From assembly GCF_007991615.1 (NCBI RefSeq), contig NZ_BJYR01000012.1, positions 62,001 to 126,000 on the forward strand: DNA of 64,000 nucleotides. The letters are read 5' to 3'. The stretch comes from Novosphingobium sediminis. GTDB taxonomy: Bacteria; Pseudomonadota; Alphaproteobacteria; Sphingomonadales; Sphingomonadaceae. The position numbers were made by a program, and so were the translations under genes. Of the stretch, positions 43,766 to 53,544 are shown piece by piece (positions within the stretch are counted from its first letter, which is position 1; the number at the start of each line of letters is the position of its first letter). The notes beneath the pieces were generated by a model that saw nothing but the letters and a program-made list of their open reading frames with translations, was not told where the DNA came from and did no database searches.

Positions 43766-44302
43766 ATGCGGCGCGCGCTGCTCCTGCTGGCGCTTGCCGC
43801 CATACCGCTCTCTGCCGTGCCGTTCTCGGCCGAGGCGCGGGCACCCCAGGCGCTTGCCTGCGCGGTGATCGCCGCGCCCGAAGGCCTTGATGCACAGCTC
43901 GCCGAAGGCATGCTCACGCTCGACGAGACACGCAGCAAGCCCGCGCTCGATACGCTGCACACCCTCGTTGATCGCTGTGCCGCCGATCAGTTCCTGAACG
44001 ACAAGGAGCGCGAAGCCTACTTCGGCTACGCGCTCGGCCGCATGGCGCGCGACGGACTCGACGGGCGCCTGAAGCGCGAGGGGATTCCGTCCGATCTGAT
44101 CGACAAGGCGCTCGATATCGGACCTGGCAATGCCAACAATCCGGCGACGCAGGTTACGCAGGGAGACCTCCGCCGCGTCTCTACCGCGCTCACCGAAGCG
44201 GGGCACGATCCAGCCAAGGTGACCCCGGTCGGCTGGGGCCTCATCACCGCGTGGATCGCCGCCACCGCGCAGATGTTCGACGCGCTTCGCGCCCTCGATT
44301 GA
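43766..44302 (+). CDS. Secreted hypothetical protein
   Basis: 178 residues with a Sec signal (ALLLLALAAIPLSAVPFSAEA). The mature part is helical, with CAVIAAPEGLDAQLAEGML and later RCAADQFLNDKEREAYFGYA. Two cysteines could form a disulfide. It begins 8 bases after fabG and probably shares its transcript. I recognise no characterised family. Confidence 0.65.
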   Translation: MRRALLLLALAAIPLSAVPFSAEARAPQALACAVIAAPEGLDAQLAEGMLTLDETRSKPALDTLHTLVDRCAADQFLNDKEREAYFGYALGRMARDGLDGRLKREGIPSDLIDKALDIGPGNANNPATQVTQGDLRRVSTALTEAGHDPAKVTPVGWGLITAWIAATAQMFDALRALD

Positions 44303-44516
44303 GCCGCACGGGCAAACCCGCCGTTTTCGCTGCATTTATGCACAGCTTCGCCGCTGCGGAGGCGGCTGGCGCTTGCCCGCGCTGGGGCGCTCGCTAAGGA
44401 AGATAGTCCAGCAACAACCCATCTCGCCGGGCGATTCCGTCCGCGCTGGGATGCCAGCTAGACGGCCCTGACGGTCCTTCATGCGGACCGGCCCGGGTAG
44501 GGGACACGAGACGAGA

Positions 44517-45644
44517 ATGAAGGCCACGATCGAACGCGCGACCTTGCTACGCTGCCTGTCCCACGTGCAATCGGTGGTGGAGCGCCGCAACACCATTCCG
44601 ATCCTCTCGAACGTGCTGATCGAGGCTTCGCCCGATAGCTCGGTGCGCGTGATGGCAACCGACCTTGATCTCCAGATCATTGAGACGATGCCCGCGCGCG
44701 AAGTGGAGCGCCCCGGCGCCATCACCGTTTCGGCGCACCTCCTGTTCGACATCGCGCGCAAGCTGCCCGATGGCAGCCAGGTCAGCCTCGATGCTTCGGA
44801 AGGGCGCATGGTCGTCAAGGCCGGGCGCAGCCGCTTCCAGCTGCCCACGCTGCCGCGCGATGATTTCCCGGTGATCGTCGAAGGCGATCTGCCGACGAGC
44901 TTCGAGATCCCCGCTCGCCTTCTCGCCGAACTGATCGACCGCACCCGCTTCGCGATTTCGACCGAGGAAACGCGCTACTACCTCAACGGCATCTTCCTGC
45001 ACGTGGCGGATGAAGCCCAGCCGGTCCTCAAGGCAGCGGCGACGGACGGCCACCGCCTCGCGCGCTATACCATTGCCCGGCCCGATGGCGCCGAGGGCAT
45101 GCCGGACGTGATCGTCCCGCGCAAATGCGTGGGCGAACTGCGCAAGCTGCTCGAAGACGTGCTCGATACCGCCGTCCTCGTCGATCTCTCCGCCAGCAAG
45201 GTGCGCTTCACGCTCGGCGGCGAACACGGCGTCGTGCTCACCAGCAAGCTGATTGACGGCACCTTCCCGGACTACAGCCGCGTCATTCCCACCGGGAACG
45301 ACAAGCTGCTCCGCCTCGATCCGCGCAGCTTCTTCGAAGGCGTGGACCGCGTTGCCACCATCGCCACCGAGAAGACCCGCGCGGTCAAGATGGCGCTCGA
45401 GAACGACAAGGTCACGCTCTCGGTCACCAGCCCGGAAAACGGCACCGCGGCCGAAGAAATCGCCGCCGAATACCGCGCTGCGGGCTTCGAGATCGGCTTC
45501 AACGCCAATTACCTGAAGGACATCCTCAGCCAGATCGACGGCGATATGGTCGAACTGCACCTCGCCGATGCCGGCGCGCCGACTTTGATCCGCAAGGACG
45601 ACAAGTCCGCCGCGCTCTATGTCCTGATGCCGATGCGCGTCTGA
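44517..45644 (+). CDS. dnaN: DNA polymerase III subunit beta (sliding clamp)
   Basis: 375-residue ring-forming processivity clamp; length is normal. It starts MKATIERATLLRCLSHVQSV and shows the three repeated clamp domains: RRNTIPILSNVLIEA, then FAISTEETRYYLNGIFLH with ATDGHRLARY, then the third with VTSPENGTAAEEI and the ending LYVLMPMRV. GAGAA precedes the ATG. dnaA and recF are not adjacent here, as is usual in alphaproteobacteria. Confidence 0.97.
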   Translation: MKATIERATLLRCLSHVQSVVERRNTIPILSNVLIEASPDSSVRVMATDLDLQIIETMPAREVERPGAITVSAHLLFDIARKLPDGSQVSLDASEGRMVVKAGRSRFQLPTLPRDDFPVIVEGDLPTSFEIPARLLAELIDRTRFAISTEETRYYLNGIFLHVADEAQPVLKAAATDGHRLARYTIARPDGAEGMPDVIVPRKCVGELRKLLEDVLDTAVLVDLSASKVRFTLGGEHGVVLTSKLIDGTFPDYSRVIPTGNDKLLRLDPRSFFEGVDRVATIATEKTRAVKMALENDKVTLSVTSPENGTAAEEIAAEYRAAGFEIGFNANYLKDILSQIDGDMVELHLADAGAPTLIRKDDKSAALYVLMPMRV

Positions 45645-45836
45645 TCCCGGCTGCGGGGGGCTCCTTGGGCCTCCCGCATGGGTTCCTGCCCTCATCGGCA
45701 TGGATGCCTCGCGGGCGGGCGCAACGCTGGAATGCTGGAATTTCGGGGCTTACCGGTCCGCTGCGGGTGCGGATTGTTTGTCACCTGCGAGGCAGTGACA
45801 CAGAGCAGTCCCCTTCATCTTGCGAACTGCTTCTGA

Positions 45837-45855
45837 TGTATCCGATCCGGATACA
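45837..45855. promoter_or_regulatory. 19-base operator-like palindrome
   Basis: TGTATCCGATCCGGATACA: perfect 8-base arms TGTATCCG and CGGATACA with a 3-base centre. Size and symmetry are typical of TetR-family operators. It ends 19 bases before the ATG of the short ORF at 45875. No TetR gene is nearby. Confidence 0.55.
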
Positions 45856-45874
45856 AAACGGATGGATCACGACG

Positions 45875-46030
45875 ATGGACAGCCGCGACATCGCAGGAAA
45901 ACTCGCCTTCTTTTCGATCGGCTCTGACGACAAGGCGCGCTTCCCGGACGTGGGCAAGGCCCCCGTTGGCCGGTTCGCGCTGCAAGGGGCAGGTCAGGGC
46001 AGCGTGGTGCCGACGCGCCACGCTGCCTGA
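45875..46030 (+). pseudogene. Short ORF, possible truncated globin-type sensor
   Basis: 51 codons starting MDSRDIAGKLAFFSIGSDDK. The opening pattern (I..KLAFF.I...D.ARF..VG.A) is reminiscent of the first helix of protoglobin domains in globin-coupled chemoreceptors or cyclases; after KAPVG the sequence loses this character (FALQGAGQGSVVPTRHAA). It may be a remnant left by a deletion, or simply a small unrelated ORF. Upstream palindrome at 45837 suggests it once had a regulated promoter. Low confidence. Confidence 0.35.
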
Positions 46031-46036
46031 GCGCAT

Positions 46037-47050
46037 TCAGATATCGACGACGATCTTGCCGAAGTGGGTGTTGCTCGCCTGATGGCGGAAGGCTCCGGCC
46101 AGATCCGCCAGCGGGAAGTGGCTGTCGATCACCGGGCGGATGCCGTTGGCTTCGATGCCCGCAATCATGTCGAGCTGCATGGCCCGGCTGCCCACTGTCA
46201 GCCCTTGGACGCGCAGGTTCTTGAACATCAGCATCGCCGTCTGCACCGGCCCGGCAAAGCCCGCCAGCACGCCGATGAGCGCGACATGGCCGCCCACGCG
46301 CGCCGCTGTCATCGATTGGTCGAGCGTTCCGGCGCCGCCGATCTCGACCACGCAGTCAACCCCCGCGCCGCCGGTCAGTTCCAGCGCCTTGACGCCCCAG
46401 TCCGGCACTTCCTTGTAATTGATGAGCTCGTCCGCCCCGAGCGAGCGCATGCGTTCCAGCTTGGCATCGGATGAACTCGTCGCGATCACCCGCGCACCTG
46501 CCGCCTTGGCGAACTGCAGCGCGAAGACCGAAACGCCGCCCGTTCCCTGCACCAGCACGGTCGAGCCGGGCTTGACCGAACCGTCCGCGAACAGCGCGCG
46601 CCATGCGGTAAGACCCGCGCAGGTCAGCGTTGCTGCCTCCGCCGCCGAATAGCCCTTGGGCACCCGCGTGAACCAGTTTGCCGGGGCGACGATTTCCTCG
46701 CGCGCATAGCCGTCGATGCCGTCGCCCGGCACTGTCGTGAAGGCAGTCGCGGGCGGCACGCCGTCATCCCAGTTGGTGAAGAACGTCGAGACAACGAGGT
46801 CGCCCGGCGCATAGGCCGTCACGCCATCGCCCACTGCCACGACTTCGCCCGCGCCGTCCGACATCGGAATGCGCCCGGCGGCACCGGGCAGCATGCCCGT
46901 CACCACCGCGAAGTCATGGAAATTGAGCGAGGAGGCGCGCAGCCGCACGCGGATCTCGCCGGGGCCGGGATCGCCCACGTCCGGCAGGTGATCGAGGTGC
47001 AGAGTGTCGAGCGTCGCCGGGGCGCCGATGCGGATCGCGGAAATGCTCAT
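46037..47050 (-). CDS. Zinc-independent MDR alcohol dehydrogenase/quinone oxidoreductase
   Basis: 337-residue NAD(P)H-dependent medium-chain dehydrogenase. The cofactor domain has LVQGTGGVSVFALQFAKAAG and GADELINYKEV. GERPAIDSHFPL-type ending (RPVIDSHFPLADLAGAFRHQ) is typical. The structural zinc cysteines of classical alcohol dehydrogenases are absent, pointing to the quinone-oxidoreductase branch. Its start overlaps the stop of the D-aminoacylase gene by one base, so both are in one operon. Confidence 0.87.
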   Translation of the reverse strand: MSISAIRIGAPATLDTLHLDHLPDVGDPGPGEIRVRLRASSLNFHDFAVVTGMLPGAAGRIPMSDGAGEVVAVGDGVTAYAPGDLVVSTFFTNWDDGVPPATAFTTVPGDGIDGYAREEIVAPANWFTRVPKGYSAAEAATLTCAGLTAWRALFADGSVKPGSTVLVQGTGGVSVFALQFAKAAGARVIATSSSDAKLERMRSLGADELINYKEVPDWGVKALELTGGAGVDCVVEIGGAGTLDQSMTAARVGGHVALIGVLAGFAGPVQTAMLMFKNLRVQGLTVGSRAMQLDMIAGIEANGIRPVIDSHFPLADLAGAFRHQASNTHFGKIVVDI

Positions 47051-48798
47051 TATTCTGCTGCCTCCAGCATTTCGGCCTGTTGCGGGCCGCGCACCAGCAC
47101 GCCGGGCACTGCGCCGGTCCAGGTGCCGTTCTCGAAGGTCACTTCGCCCGATTTGATCGTGTAGAGATAGCCTTCCGCCTTCTGCAGCAGACGCTTGCCG
47201 CCTGCCGGCAGATCGAACGCCAGCCAGGGCTTGCCCAGCTTCAGCGCCTCCATGTCGATCACGTTGAGATCGGCGAGTGCGCCCGGTGCGATCACCCCGC
47301 GGTCGTTCATACCATAGAGCCGCGCGGTATCATGGCACTGCCGCTTCACCGCCTGCTCAAGGCTGAGACGCCCGCCGCGCTTCCGGTCCCGCACCCAGTG
47401 CTGGAGCATGAAGGTGGGCGAGGCCGCATCGCAGATCGTCCCGCAATGCGCGCCGCCGTCCGAAAGCGAGTTCACGCAGTCATCGCGCGATTGTAGTTCC
47501 TCGAGGAAATCGAGGTTGCCATCGGCGTAGTTCAGGATCGGCAGGTAGATGAAACCGGTGCCGCCATCGGCCAGCATCAGATCATAGGCATAGCTTTCCG
47601 GCGAAACCCCGGCCGCTGCCGCCCGCGCGGCGATGCTCGCATCAGCCTGCGGTTCGTAATCGAAATCGCCGTCCATTTCGAACTGCCCTGTCCAGCCTTC
47701 GCCAATCACGCGGTAGAGGTGGACGATGTCCGTATCGGGATAGACGTTGCTTTCCGAAAGCAGGATGTTCTTGAACACCGGGTCGGCGAGGTGCGCGAGC
47801 TGGTCTTCCCACGGCATTGCCGCAATCGCCGCCCACGAAGGGCGGAACAGGAACGGATGCACCGTCCCGCGCCAGTTCATCACGATGCCGTTCCCGCGCA
47901 GCGCGATCTGCGCGACGATGTTGGCGCCAGCCGCATTCTGGCGGTCCATTTCCGCGATCTGCTCCGAAAGCGGCAGTTCCTTGGCGATGGATTGCAGCGC
48001 CGCGAACGTCACCGGCAGGCCCGTCTCGCGGCTCAGCGCGCCCATCCAGCCGAACTCGTCCCACTCGCGCTTCAGGTCGCTGGCGATCTCGAACACGCCG
48101 TGGCCCACGCGGCCCATCGCGCGGCCGATGCGGATCAGTTCGTCCGCGGTCGCGGTGGTGCCCGGCACCACTTCGCCGTCGATCGACTTGTGGATGATCG
48201 TGCGGCTGCTCGAGAAGCCGAGCGCACCTGCGCGCACGCCGTCCTCGACGATCTGCGCCATTTTCTCGATATCTTCGTCGGTCGGCACAGCGCCCGGCTT
48301 CTCGCGGTCGCCCAGCACGTAGGCGCGCACTGCGCCGTGCGGCACGTGGGTTGCGACATCGACACTGCGCGGCAGGCGGTCCAGCGCGTCGAGGTATTCT
48401 GGGAAGCTTTCCCAATCCCACTTGAGCCCTTCGGCGAGCGCGGTGCCCGGAATGTCCTCGACGCCTTCCATCAGCCCGATCAGCCACTCGTGCCGGTCCG
48501 GCGCGGCGGGCGCGAAGCCCACGCCGCAGTTGCCCATGACAACCGTGGTCACGCCGTGCCACGAGCTTGGGGCCATTTCCTGATCCCAGGTCGCCTGCCC
48601 GTCATAGTGCGTGTGAATGTCGACCCAGCCAGGCGCGACGACCTTGCCGGCCGCGTCGATCTCGCGCTTGGCCGTTCCCGTTACCTTGCCGACCGCCGCA
48701 ATCAGTCCGTCCCGCACGGCAACATCGCCCGTGAAGCGCGGACGGCCGGTGCCATCGACGATGGTTCCCCCCCGCACGATCAAATCATAGGTCGGCAT
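47050..48798 (-). CDS. N-acyl-D-amino acid deacylase / D-aminoacylase-like amidohydrolase
   Basis: 582-residue amidohydrolase. The start [18 protein letters not shown] and the metal motif [17 protein letters not shown] are standard; [14 protein letters not shown] gives the late catalytic Asp/His, and [15 protein letters not shown] is the usual closing block. The family removes acyl groups from D-amino acids or acts on related cyclic amides; the substrate is not certain. First gene of a two-gene operon with an MDR oxidoreductase. Confidence 0.85.
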   Translation of the reverse strand: MPTYDLIVRGGTIVDGTGRPRFTGDVAVRDGLIAAVGKVTGTAKREIDAAGKVVAPGWVDIHTHYDGQATWDQEMAPSSWHGVTTVVMGNCGVGFAPAAPDRHEWLIGLMEGVEDIPGTALAEGLKWDWESFPEYLDALDRLPRSVDVATHVPHGAVRAYVLGDREKPGAVPTDEDIEKMAQIVEDGVRAGALGFSSSRTIIHKSIDGEVVPGTTATADELIRIGRAMGRVGHGVFEIASDLKREWDEFGWMGALSRETGLPVTFAALQSIAKELPLSEQIAEMDRQNAAGANIVAQIALRGNGIVMNWRGTVHPFLFRPSWAAIAAMPWEDQLAHLADPVFKNILLSESNVYPDTDIVHLYRVIGEGWTGQFEMDGDFDYEPQADASIAARAAAAGVSPESYAYDLMLADGGTGFIYLPILNYADGNLDFLEELQSRDDCVNSLSDGGAHCGTICDAASPTFMLQHWVRDRKRGGRLSLEQAVKRQCHDTARLYGMNDRGVIAPGALADLNVIDMEALKLGKPWLAFDLPAGGKRLLQKAEGYLYTIKSGEVTFENGTWTGAVPGVLVRGPQQAEMLEAAE

Positions 48799-48894
48799 CT
48801 CTCGGCTCCTCTATCCCCGCGCGGCCGACTCATTGATGGTCGCCATCGCGTTTAACTGGGCGATTAAGTCAGAGGATCGCCTTGCGGTCAACGC

Positions 48895-49701
48895 TCAGGA
48901 ATCGAGGAACCCGGTCAGCTTCCCGATAAAGGCGTCGGGCTGCGCCAGCATGAACAGGTGCCCGCCGCCCTCGGTCATCTCCAGCTTGCTGCCGGGAATG
49001 GCGTTGTGGAGGAAATGAGCGTTTGCGGGCGGCACCAACTGGTCGTCCGCATCGCCCATCACCATCACCGGCATCCCTAGCAGCGGCAGGAAGGCGGCGC
49101 TGCTCCAGCCTGCAAAGGCCGCCAGCTGGCAGCTCCAGCCGAGCGGGGAGGGCGCCGTGGCGGCATTGAGCGAAACGCGGTCCGCACCCCCGCCGTTGTA
49201 GAACATCGCCAGATTGCGGCGCAGCGCCTTCTCGACCGTATACTCCATCGGATCAAGCATCTGGCTGAGCATTGAGGTGTTGCCGGGGATCATCGTGCCG
49301 CCCGCCGATGTCGCTGCGAGCACCATCTTGCCGGTGCGCGCGCGGTGCTGGAACGCGAACTGCTGCACAACTGCACCGCCCCAACTGATGCCGAGGAGAT
49401 CGACCACATCGATCCGCATCCTGTCGAGCAGCGCGGCCAGTGTCAGTGCCATGTGCGGGATCGTGTAGGGGAAGATCGGATCGGGCGACTGGCCGATGCC
49501 CGGCATATCGAAGCTGATGATCCGCCGGTCCGGCAGGCGGCTGGCCAGCGGTTCCAGCATTTCCATGTTCATGCCGATGCCGCTCAGGATCACCAGCGGG
49601 CGTGGAGCAGGTGCCTTGGCATCACCCGTAACGGGCCATTGGCCCACCCTCAGGCGGCGTCCGGCAACGCCGATCATCGAAAAACTGGCGGTCGTGGCCA
49701 C
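48895..49701 (-). CDS. Alpha/beta hydrolase, PHA depolymerase-like
   Basis: 268-residue alpha/beta hydrolase. The nucleophile elbow is GISWGG; LLGISWGGAVVQQFAFQ and VLAATSAGGTMIPGNTSML closely resemble intracellular medium-chain polyhydroxyalkanoate depolymerases of the Pseudomonas PhaZ type. The acid is expected in MGDADDQLVPP and the His in EGGGHLF. No PHA synthase is nearby, so a general esterase role cannot be excluded. It lies 96 bases from the deacylase gene on the same strand. Confidence 0.8.
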   Translation of the reverse strand: MATTASFSMIGVAGRRLRVGQWPVTGDAKAPAPRPLVILSGIGMNMEMLEPLASRLPDRRIISFDMPGIGQSPDPIFPYTIPHMALTLAALLDRMRIDVVDLLGISWGGAVVQQFAFQHRARTGKMVLAATSAGGTMIPGNTSMLSQMLDPMEYTVEKALRRNLAMFYNGGGADRVSLNAATAPSPLGWSCQLAAFAGWSSAAFLPLLGMPVMVMGDADDQLVPPANAHFLHNAIPGSKLEMTEGGGHLFMLAQPDAFIGKLTGFLDS

Positions 49702-49860
49702 GCGGAATCCTTAGGTCCAAGGTAAAACAACGGCTTGGCGCAGCCCCTAGCACCGGGGCGTGGCGAGCAAAAGCAAACCTAGGGAAATCTGAGGAAAAAA
49801 GGTCCGGAATGGGGGCTCGTTTAACGGTTTCTCAAAGCAGTTAAGCGCAATTGACGATTG

Positions 49861-52563
49861 ATGAGTGAATTGACCGGGGACCAAGCCGCAACGCAGGCGG
49901 AGCCGACGCGCGCCGCGCGCGATTTCGCGCGTACGCAGCGACGCCGCGATCGCGTGCCGACGGCGCCGGTCAGCCGGGCCGATGTCGCCGGCGCGGCGTT
50001 CCTGTTCGGCACCGGGCCGGGCCGCGGTCTGATCGCGCGCGAATGGCCGCACATGGCTTTGCCGATGGTGCTCGGCGTGGCCGGCCTCGCGCTGGCGAAC
50101 TTCTCGGTGCGCCCGATCATCGCGCCGCTCCTCGCGCTGCTGGCCTCTGCGTTGCTGTTCGTCGCCCGCTTCACCTCGACCTACGAGGAAAGCCGCGATC
50201 ACCCGACCTCCGTGCGCATGGCGCTGATGGGCGCCTCGATCGGCATTCCGCTGTTTATCTATGGTTTCGCGATCGGGATGTGGGCCGATAGCGGCGTGGT
50301 GCCGTGGGTTCAGGCGCTGGCCTTGCTGGTCACCATCTCACTGCTCGCCACCGTCACCGAATCGGGCCGTCTCGCCGGTATGCTCACCGCCGAAGTCGCG
50401 ATGTGGTCCGGCGTCACCTGGGTCACGCATTTTGCTGGCGGCATTCTCTCGCTCGCGATCGGTGGGGTGATCGCAGTGGCGGCCTACCTTCGCCAGCGCG
50501 AAATCGACCTGAAGGTGCGCCTTGCGGTGGAGGAAGGCGTCCGCATCCAGACCCGCGCCGAGGAGATCCTCGCCGATTACGAGGAAACCGGGCAGGGCTG
50601 GTTCTGGGAGACCGACCGGCGCGGCCTCATCACCTACATCTCGCGCCCCGTGGCCCAAGTTCTTGGCCGCAAGGTGGAGGAGTTCATCGGTCGCCCCTTC
50701 GCCGAACTGTTCAACCTGTCCGAACAATCGGGCGAGGGCGAGCGCACGCTTGCGTTCCACCTCTCGGCCCGCTCCAGCTTCACCGAACTCGCGGTGCGCG
50801 CGGCAGTATATGATGAAGAACGCTGGTGGTCGGTCACTGGCCGCCCGACGTACGACGCCTTCAACAACTTCCAGGGTTTCCGCGGCTCGGGCACCGATCT
50901 CACTGAAAAGCGCCGCTCGCAGGAGCACGCCTCGCGCCTTGCGCACTTCGATTCGCTGACCGGTCTCTCCAATCGCTTCCAGATGTCGCAGACGCTGGAG
51001 AAGATCCTCACCGCGCCCAACGAGCAGAACCGCGCCTGCGCCGTGTTCCTGCTCGATCTCGACCGCTTCAAGCAGGTCAACGATACGCTCGGCCACCCGG
51101 CGGGCGACGCGTTGCTCAAGCAGGTGGCGCAGCGGCTGGAGCGGGTCATCGGCACCGTCGGCCGCGTCGGGCGTCTCGGCGGCGACGAATTCCAGGTCAT
51201 CCTTGCCGGCAAGATCATGCGCGAGCAGCTTGCCCACCTTGCCGAACGCATCATCGAGCAGCTTTCGCAGGCCTATTCGATCGACGGCAGCCGCGTGATG
51301 ATCGGCGCTTCGCTCGGCATCGCGCTCGCGCCCGACGACGGCGTCACCAGCGAAGCGCTGATTCGCAACGCCGATCTTGCGCTCTATGCTGCCAAGGACG
51401 CCGGGCGCGGCCGCTTCCACTTCTACGCCGCCGATCTTCACAGCGATGCCGAGGAACGCCGCCAGCTCGAGGAAGACCTGCGCGACGCGATCACCCAGGG
51501 CAATCTCGAGCTCTATTACCAGCCCGTCGTGCAAACCGCGACCGAGCGGATCACCGGGTTCGAGGCGCTGCTGCGCTGGAACCACCCGCAGCACGGCTTC
51601 ATCTCGCCCGCCAAGTTCGTGCCCATTGCCGAAGACGCCGGCCTCATCGTCTCGATCGGCGAATGGGCGCTGCGAACCGCTTGCCAGGATCTTGCCCAGT
51701 GGCCGGATGATGTGCGCGTCGCGGTCAACGTCTCGCCGCTTCAGTTTGCCAATCCGGCGCTCCCATCGATGGTTACCAGCGCGCTTGCTTCGGCGGGTGT
51801 CATGCCCGACCGGCTCGAGCTCGAGATCACTGAAAGCGTGTTCCTGGGTGACGATACGGGGACCGAGGCGATGTTCCGCGCGCTCAAGGGCATTGGCGTG
51901 CGCCTCGCGCTCGATGATTTCGGCACCGGCTATTCCTCGCTCGGCTATCTGAAGCGCGCGCCGTTCGACAAGATCAAGATCGACCAGTCGTTCGTGCGCG
52001 GCGCGACGCAGCCGGGCAGCCGCAACGGCGCGATCATCGCCTCGATCGTCAGCCTTGCCGAAGCGCTCGGCATGGAAACGACCGCGGAAGGCGTCGAAAC
52101 GCTCGACGAACTCGATCTCGTGCGCATGCTCGGCTGCAGCCATGTGCAGGGCTATATCTACGAACGCCCGCTTTCGGCCCCGGCCACGCAGACGCGCCTC
52201 GCCACCGGCCTCATGGCGATTGCCCGCGGCCCGCGCTCGGCCCGCGCCGCGCGGCAGGCCATGCTGCGCCGCGTCGTGCTCGATCACGGTGGGCATCGCT
52301 ACAACGGCACGGTGCGCAACATGTCACTCACCGGCGCGCTGGTCGAAGGGCTCTGGAACGTCCCGCCCGGCACGATCTTCCGCATCCAGCTTTCGGATGG
52401 TCACACCGTCACCGCCACCTGCCGCTGGGCCAGCGAAGATCGCATGGGCGTCGAATTCTCCCAGCCGCTGCGGCTTGACGAGGATGGCCGCATCGCTGCG
52501 GTGGCGATCAAGTCGACCCTGCCGCCCCCCGATCCGCAGGCGAACCAGCGCAAGGTGGGTTGA
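49861..52563 (+). CDS. GGDEF-EAL-PilZ membrane protein
   Basis: 900-residue c-di-GMP enzyme. Order: a soluble Arg-rich start, about five membrane helices (residues 55-210), a PAS sensor (about 230-345, with GQGWFWETDRRGLITYISRP), GGDEF (GGDEF at 440-444), EAL (EAL at 568-570, ITGFEALLRW), and a C-terminal PilZ domain from about 798 (RQAMLRRV then NMSLTGALVEG). The cyclase motif is intact but no RxxD inhibitory site precedes it; the EAL motif with LDDFGTGYSSL is also intact. The PilZ domain would sense the product and could bias activity. ATG 49861 has a weak ribosome site; TTG 49858 is next to it. Confidence 0.9.
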   Translation: MSELTGDQAATQAEPTRAARDFARTQRRRDRVPTAPVSRADVAGAAFLFGTGPGRGLIAREWPHMALPMVLGVAGLALANFSVRPIIAPLLALLASALLFVARFTSTYEESRDHPTSVRMALMGASIGIPLFIYGFAIGMWADSGVVPWVQALALLVTISLLATVTESGRLAGMLTAEVAMWSGVTWVTHFAGGILSLAIGGVIAVAAYLRQREIDLKVRLAVEEGVRIQTRAEEILADYEETGQGWFWETDRRGLITYISRPVAQVLGRKVEEFIGRPFAELFNLSEQSGEGERTLAFHLSARSSFTELAVRAAVYDEERWWSVTGRPTYDAFNNFQGFRGSGTDLTEKRRSQEHASRLAHFDSLTGLSNRFQMSQTLEKILTAPNEQNRACAVFLLDLDRFKQVNDTLGHPAGDALLKQVAQRLERVIGTVGRVGRLGGDEFQVILAGKIMREQLAHLAERIIEQLSQAYSIDGSRVMIGASLGIALAPDDGVTSEALIRNADLALYAAKDAGRGRFHFYAADLHSDAEERRQLEEDLRDAITQGNLELYYQPVVQTATERITGFEALLRWNHPQHGFISPAKFVPIAEDAGLIVSIGEWALRTACQDLAQWPDDVRVAVNVSPLQFANPALPSMVTSALASAGVMPDRLELEITESVFLGDDTGTEAMFRALKGIGVRLALDDFGTGYSSLGYLKRAPFDKIKIDQSFVRGATQPGSRNGAIIASIVSLAEALGMETTAEGVETLDELDLVRMLGCSHVQGYIYERPLSAPATQTRLATGLMAIARGPRSARAARQAMLRRVVLDHGGHRYNGTVRNMSLTGALVEGLWNVPPGTIFRIQLSDGHTVTATCRWASEDRMGVEFSQPLRLDEDGRIAAVAIKSTLPPPDPQANQRKVG

Positions 52564-52566
52564 ACG

Positions 52567-53367
52567 CTACCAGCTTTTCCCGAAGATCTTGCCGATCAGC
52601 TTGCTCCCGGTCCCCAGCGGATTGCGCCGGATCTCGCGTTCCTGCTCGCCGAGGTAGAGGAACACCCCGTCGCTGGCCTTCTGAGTGACATAGCCGGTCA
52701 GGTCGCGCGCACCGAACTGGCCGGCAATCATGCTGTTCTTCGCGGTGAAATTGTCCAGCGCCTGAAACGCCTTCACGCCCGAGAGCGACTTCGAGACAAC
52801 CGGCGTCATCGCCTGCTGCAGATCAGGCCCCATCGTCCGGCGGAAATAGTCGGTCGCGGAGGTATCGCCCCCGGTCACGATTCCCAGCGCGTCGGTCACC
52901 GTCATGCGGGTGATCGCGGTCTTGAGCAGCGGAAGCGCCTTGCCCACCGCGCCTTCCGCTGCGGCGTTGAGCTTGCCTGAAAGCCCGCCGCCCACCCCGG
53001 CGCGGTCGAGCGTTGAAAAGAGCCCGTTGAGACGCCCGAGCGGCCCGGGCAGGCCGATGCGCACGCGCGGATCATCGGCAAACCCGCCCGGCCGGCCGAG
53101 CTGCGCGACCACCCGCTCCGCCGCCTTGCCGAGCGCCAGCTTGAGCCCGCTGGAGGCCTCGGTACTGGTGACACCGGGCAGCGGAGTTGTGGTCGTGCCT
53201 GCGGTCGTGCTGGTAGGTGTGTCCGCGCTCGTGGTGCTGCCAGCAGTGGTGCCGCGCCCAAGGATCGTGCCGAGAATAGCGCCCGCATCCTGCGCCGATT
53301 GCGCGGCGGCGGTGGTGGCGGCAAGCGCTGCTGCTCCGGCGGCCAGCCACAATGTCCGTGCGCGCAT
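52567..53367 (-). CDS. DUF4197 secreted protein
   Basis: 266 residues with a signal peptide (LWLAAGAAALAATTAAAQ), a Thr/Ser/Pro-rich linker (about residues 38-70) and a helical domain: GLKLALGKAAERVVAQLG, then ALPLLKTAITRMTVTDAL, ATDYFRRTMGPDL, and an ending GYVTQKASDGVFLYLGEQE with REIRRNPLGTGSKLIGKIFG. These are the landmarks of DUF4197. Function unknown. It converges on the GGDEF-EAL gene with 3 bases between stops. Confidence 0.85.
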   Translation of the reverse strand: MRARTLWLAAGAAALAATTAAAQSAQDAGAILGTILGRGTTAGSTTSADTPTSTTAGTTTTPLPGVTSTEASSGLKLALGKAAERVVAQLGRPGGFADDPRVRIGLPGPLGRLNGLFSTLDRAGVGGGLSGKLNAAAEGAVGKALPLLKTAITRMTVTDALGIVTGGDTSATDYFRRTMGPDLQQAMTPVVSKSLSGVKAFQALDNFTAKNSMIAGQFGARDLTGYVTQKASDGVFLYLGEQEREIRRNPLGTGSKLIGKIFGKSW

Positions 53368-53544
53368 GATCTCGTCCCCTCGTTACGTTTCGGTCAGTCT
53401 GCGCTGCCGCGCCGGCTCCGGCAAGGGGCATGCCTGCACCAAGGGGAGGGGCGGCGCGGCGCCGCGCTAGTCAAAATGGCAATGGCACCACTCGGTGGAG
53501 ACACCTAGCTCCCTGTCGTCAGGCCCCTGCAGCGGAGCGTTCCC

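Larger units (their letters stand above)
45645..46036. other. 392-base stretch with palindromes and a tiny ORF
   Basis: No confident gene. It holds a TGTCAC-N10-GTGACA inverted repeat (45779-45800), a 19-base palindrome (45837-45855), and a short ORF (45875-46030) that may be a gene remnant. Codon content outside the ORF is unconvincing. Confidence 0.6.

Noticed and set aside
50338..52296. 652-codon frame opposite the GGDEF-EAL-PilZ gene
   Set aside because: Antisense shadow of a well-conserved gene; composition is low-complexity and no motif is seen. The same reasoning removes the long frames at 9597-11288 and 16978-18570.
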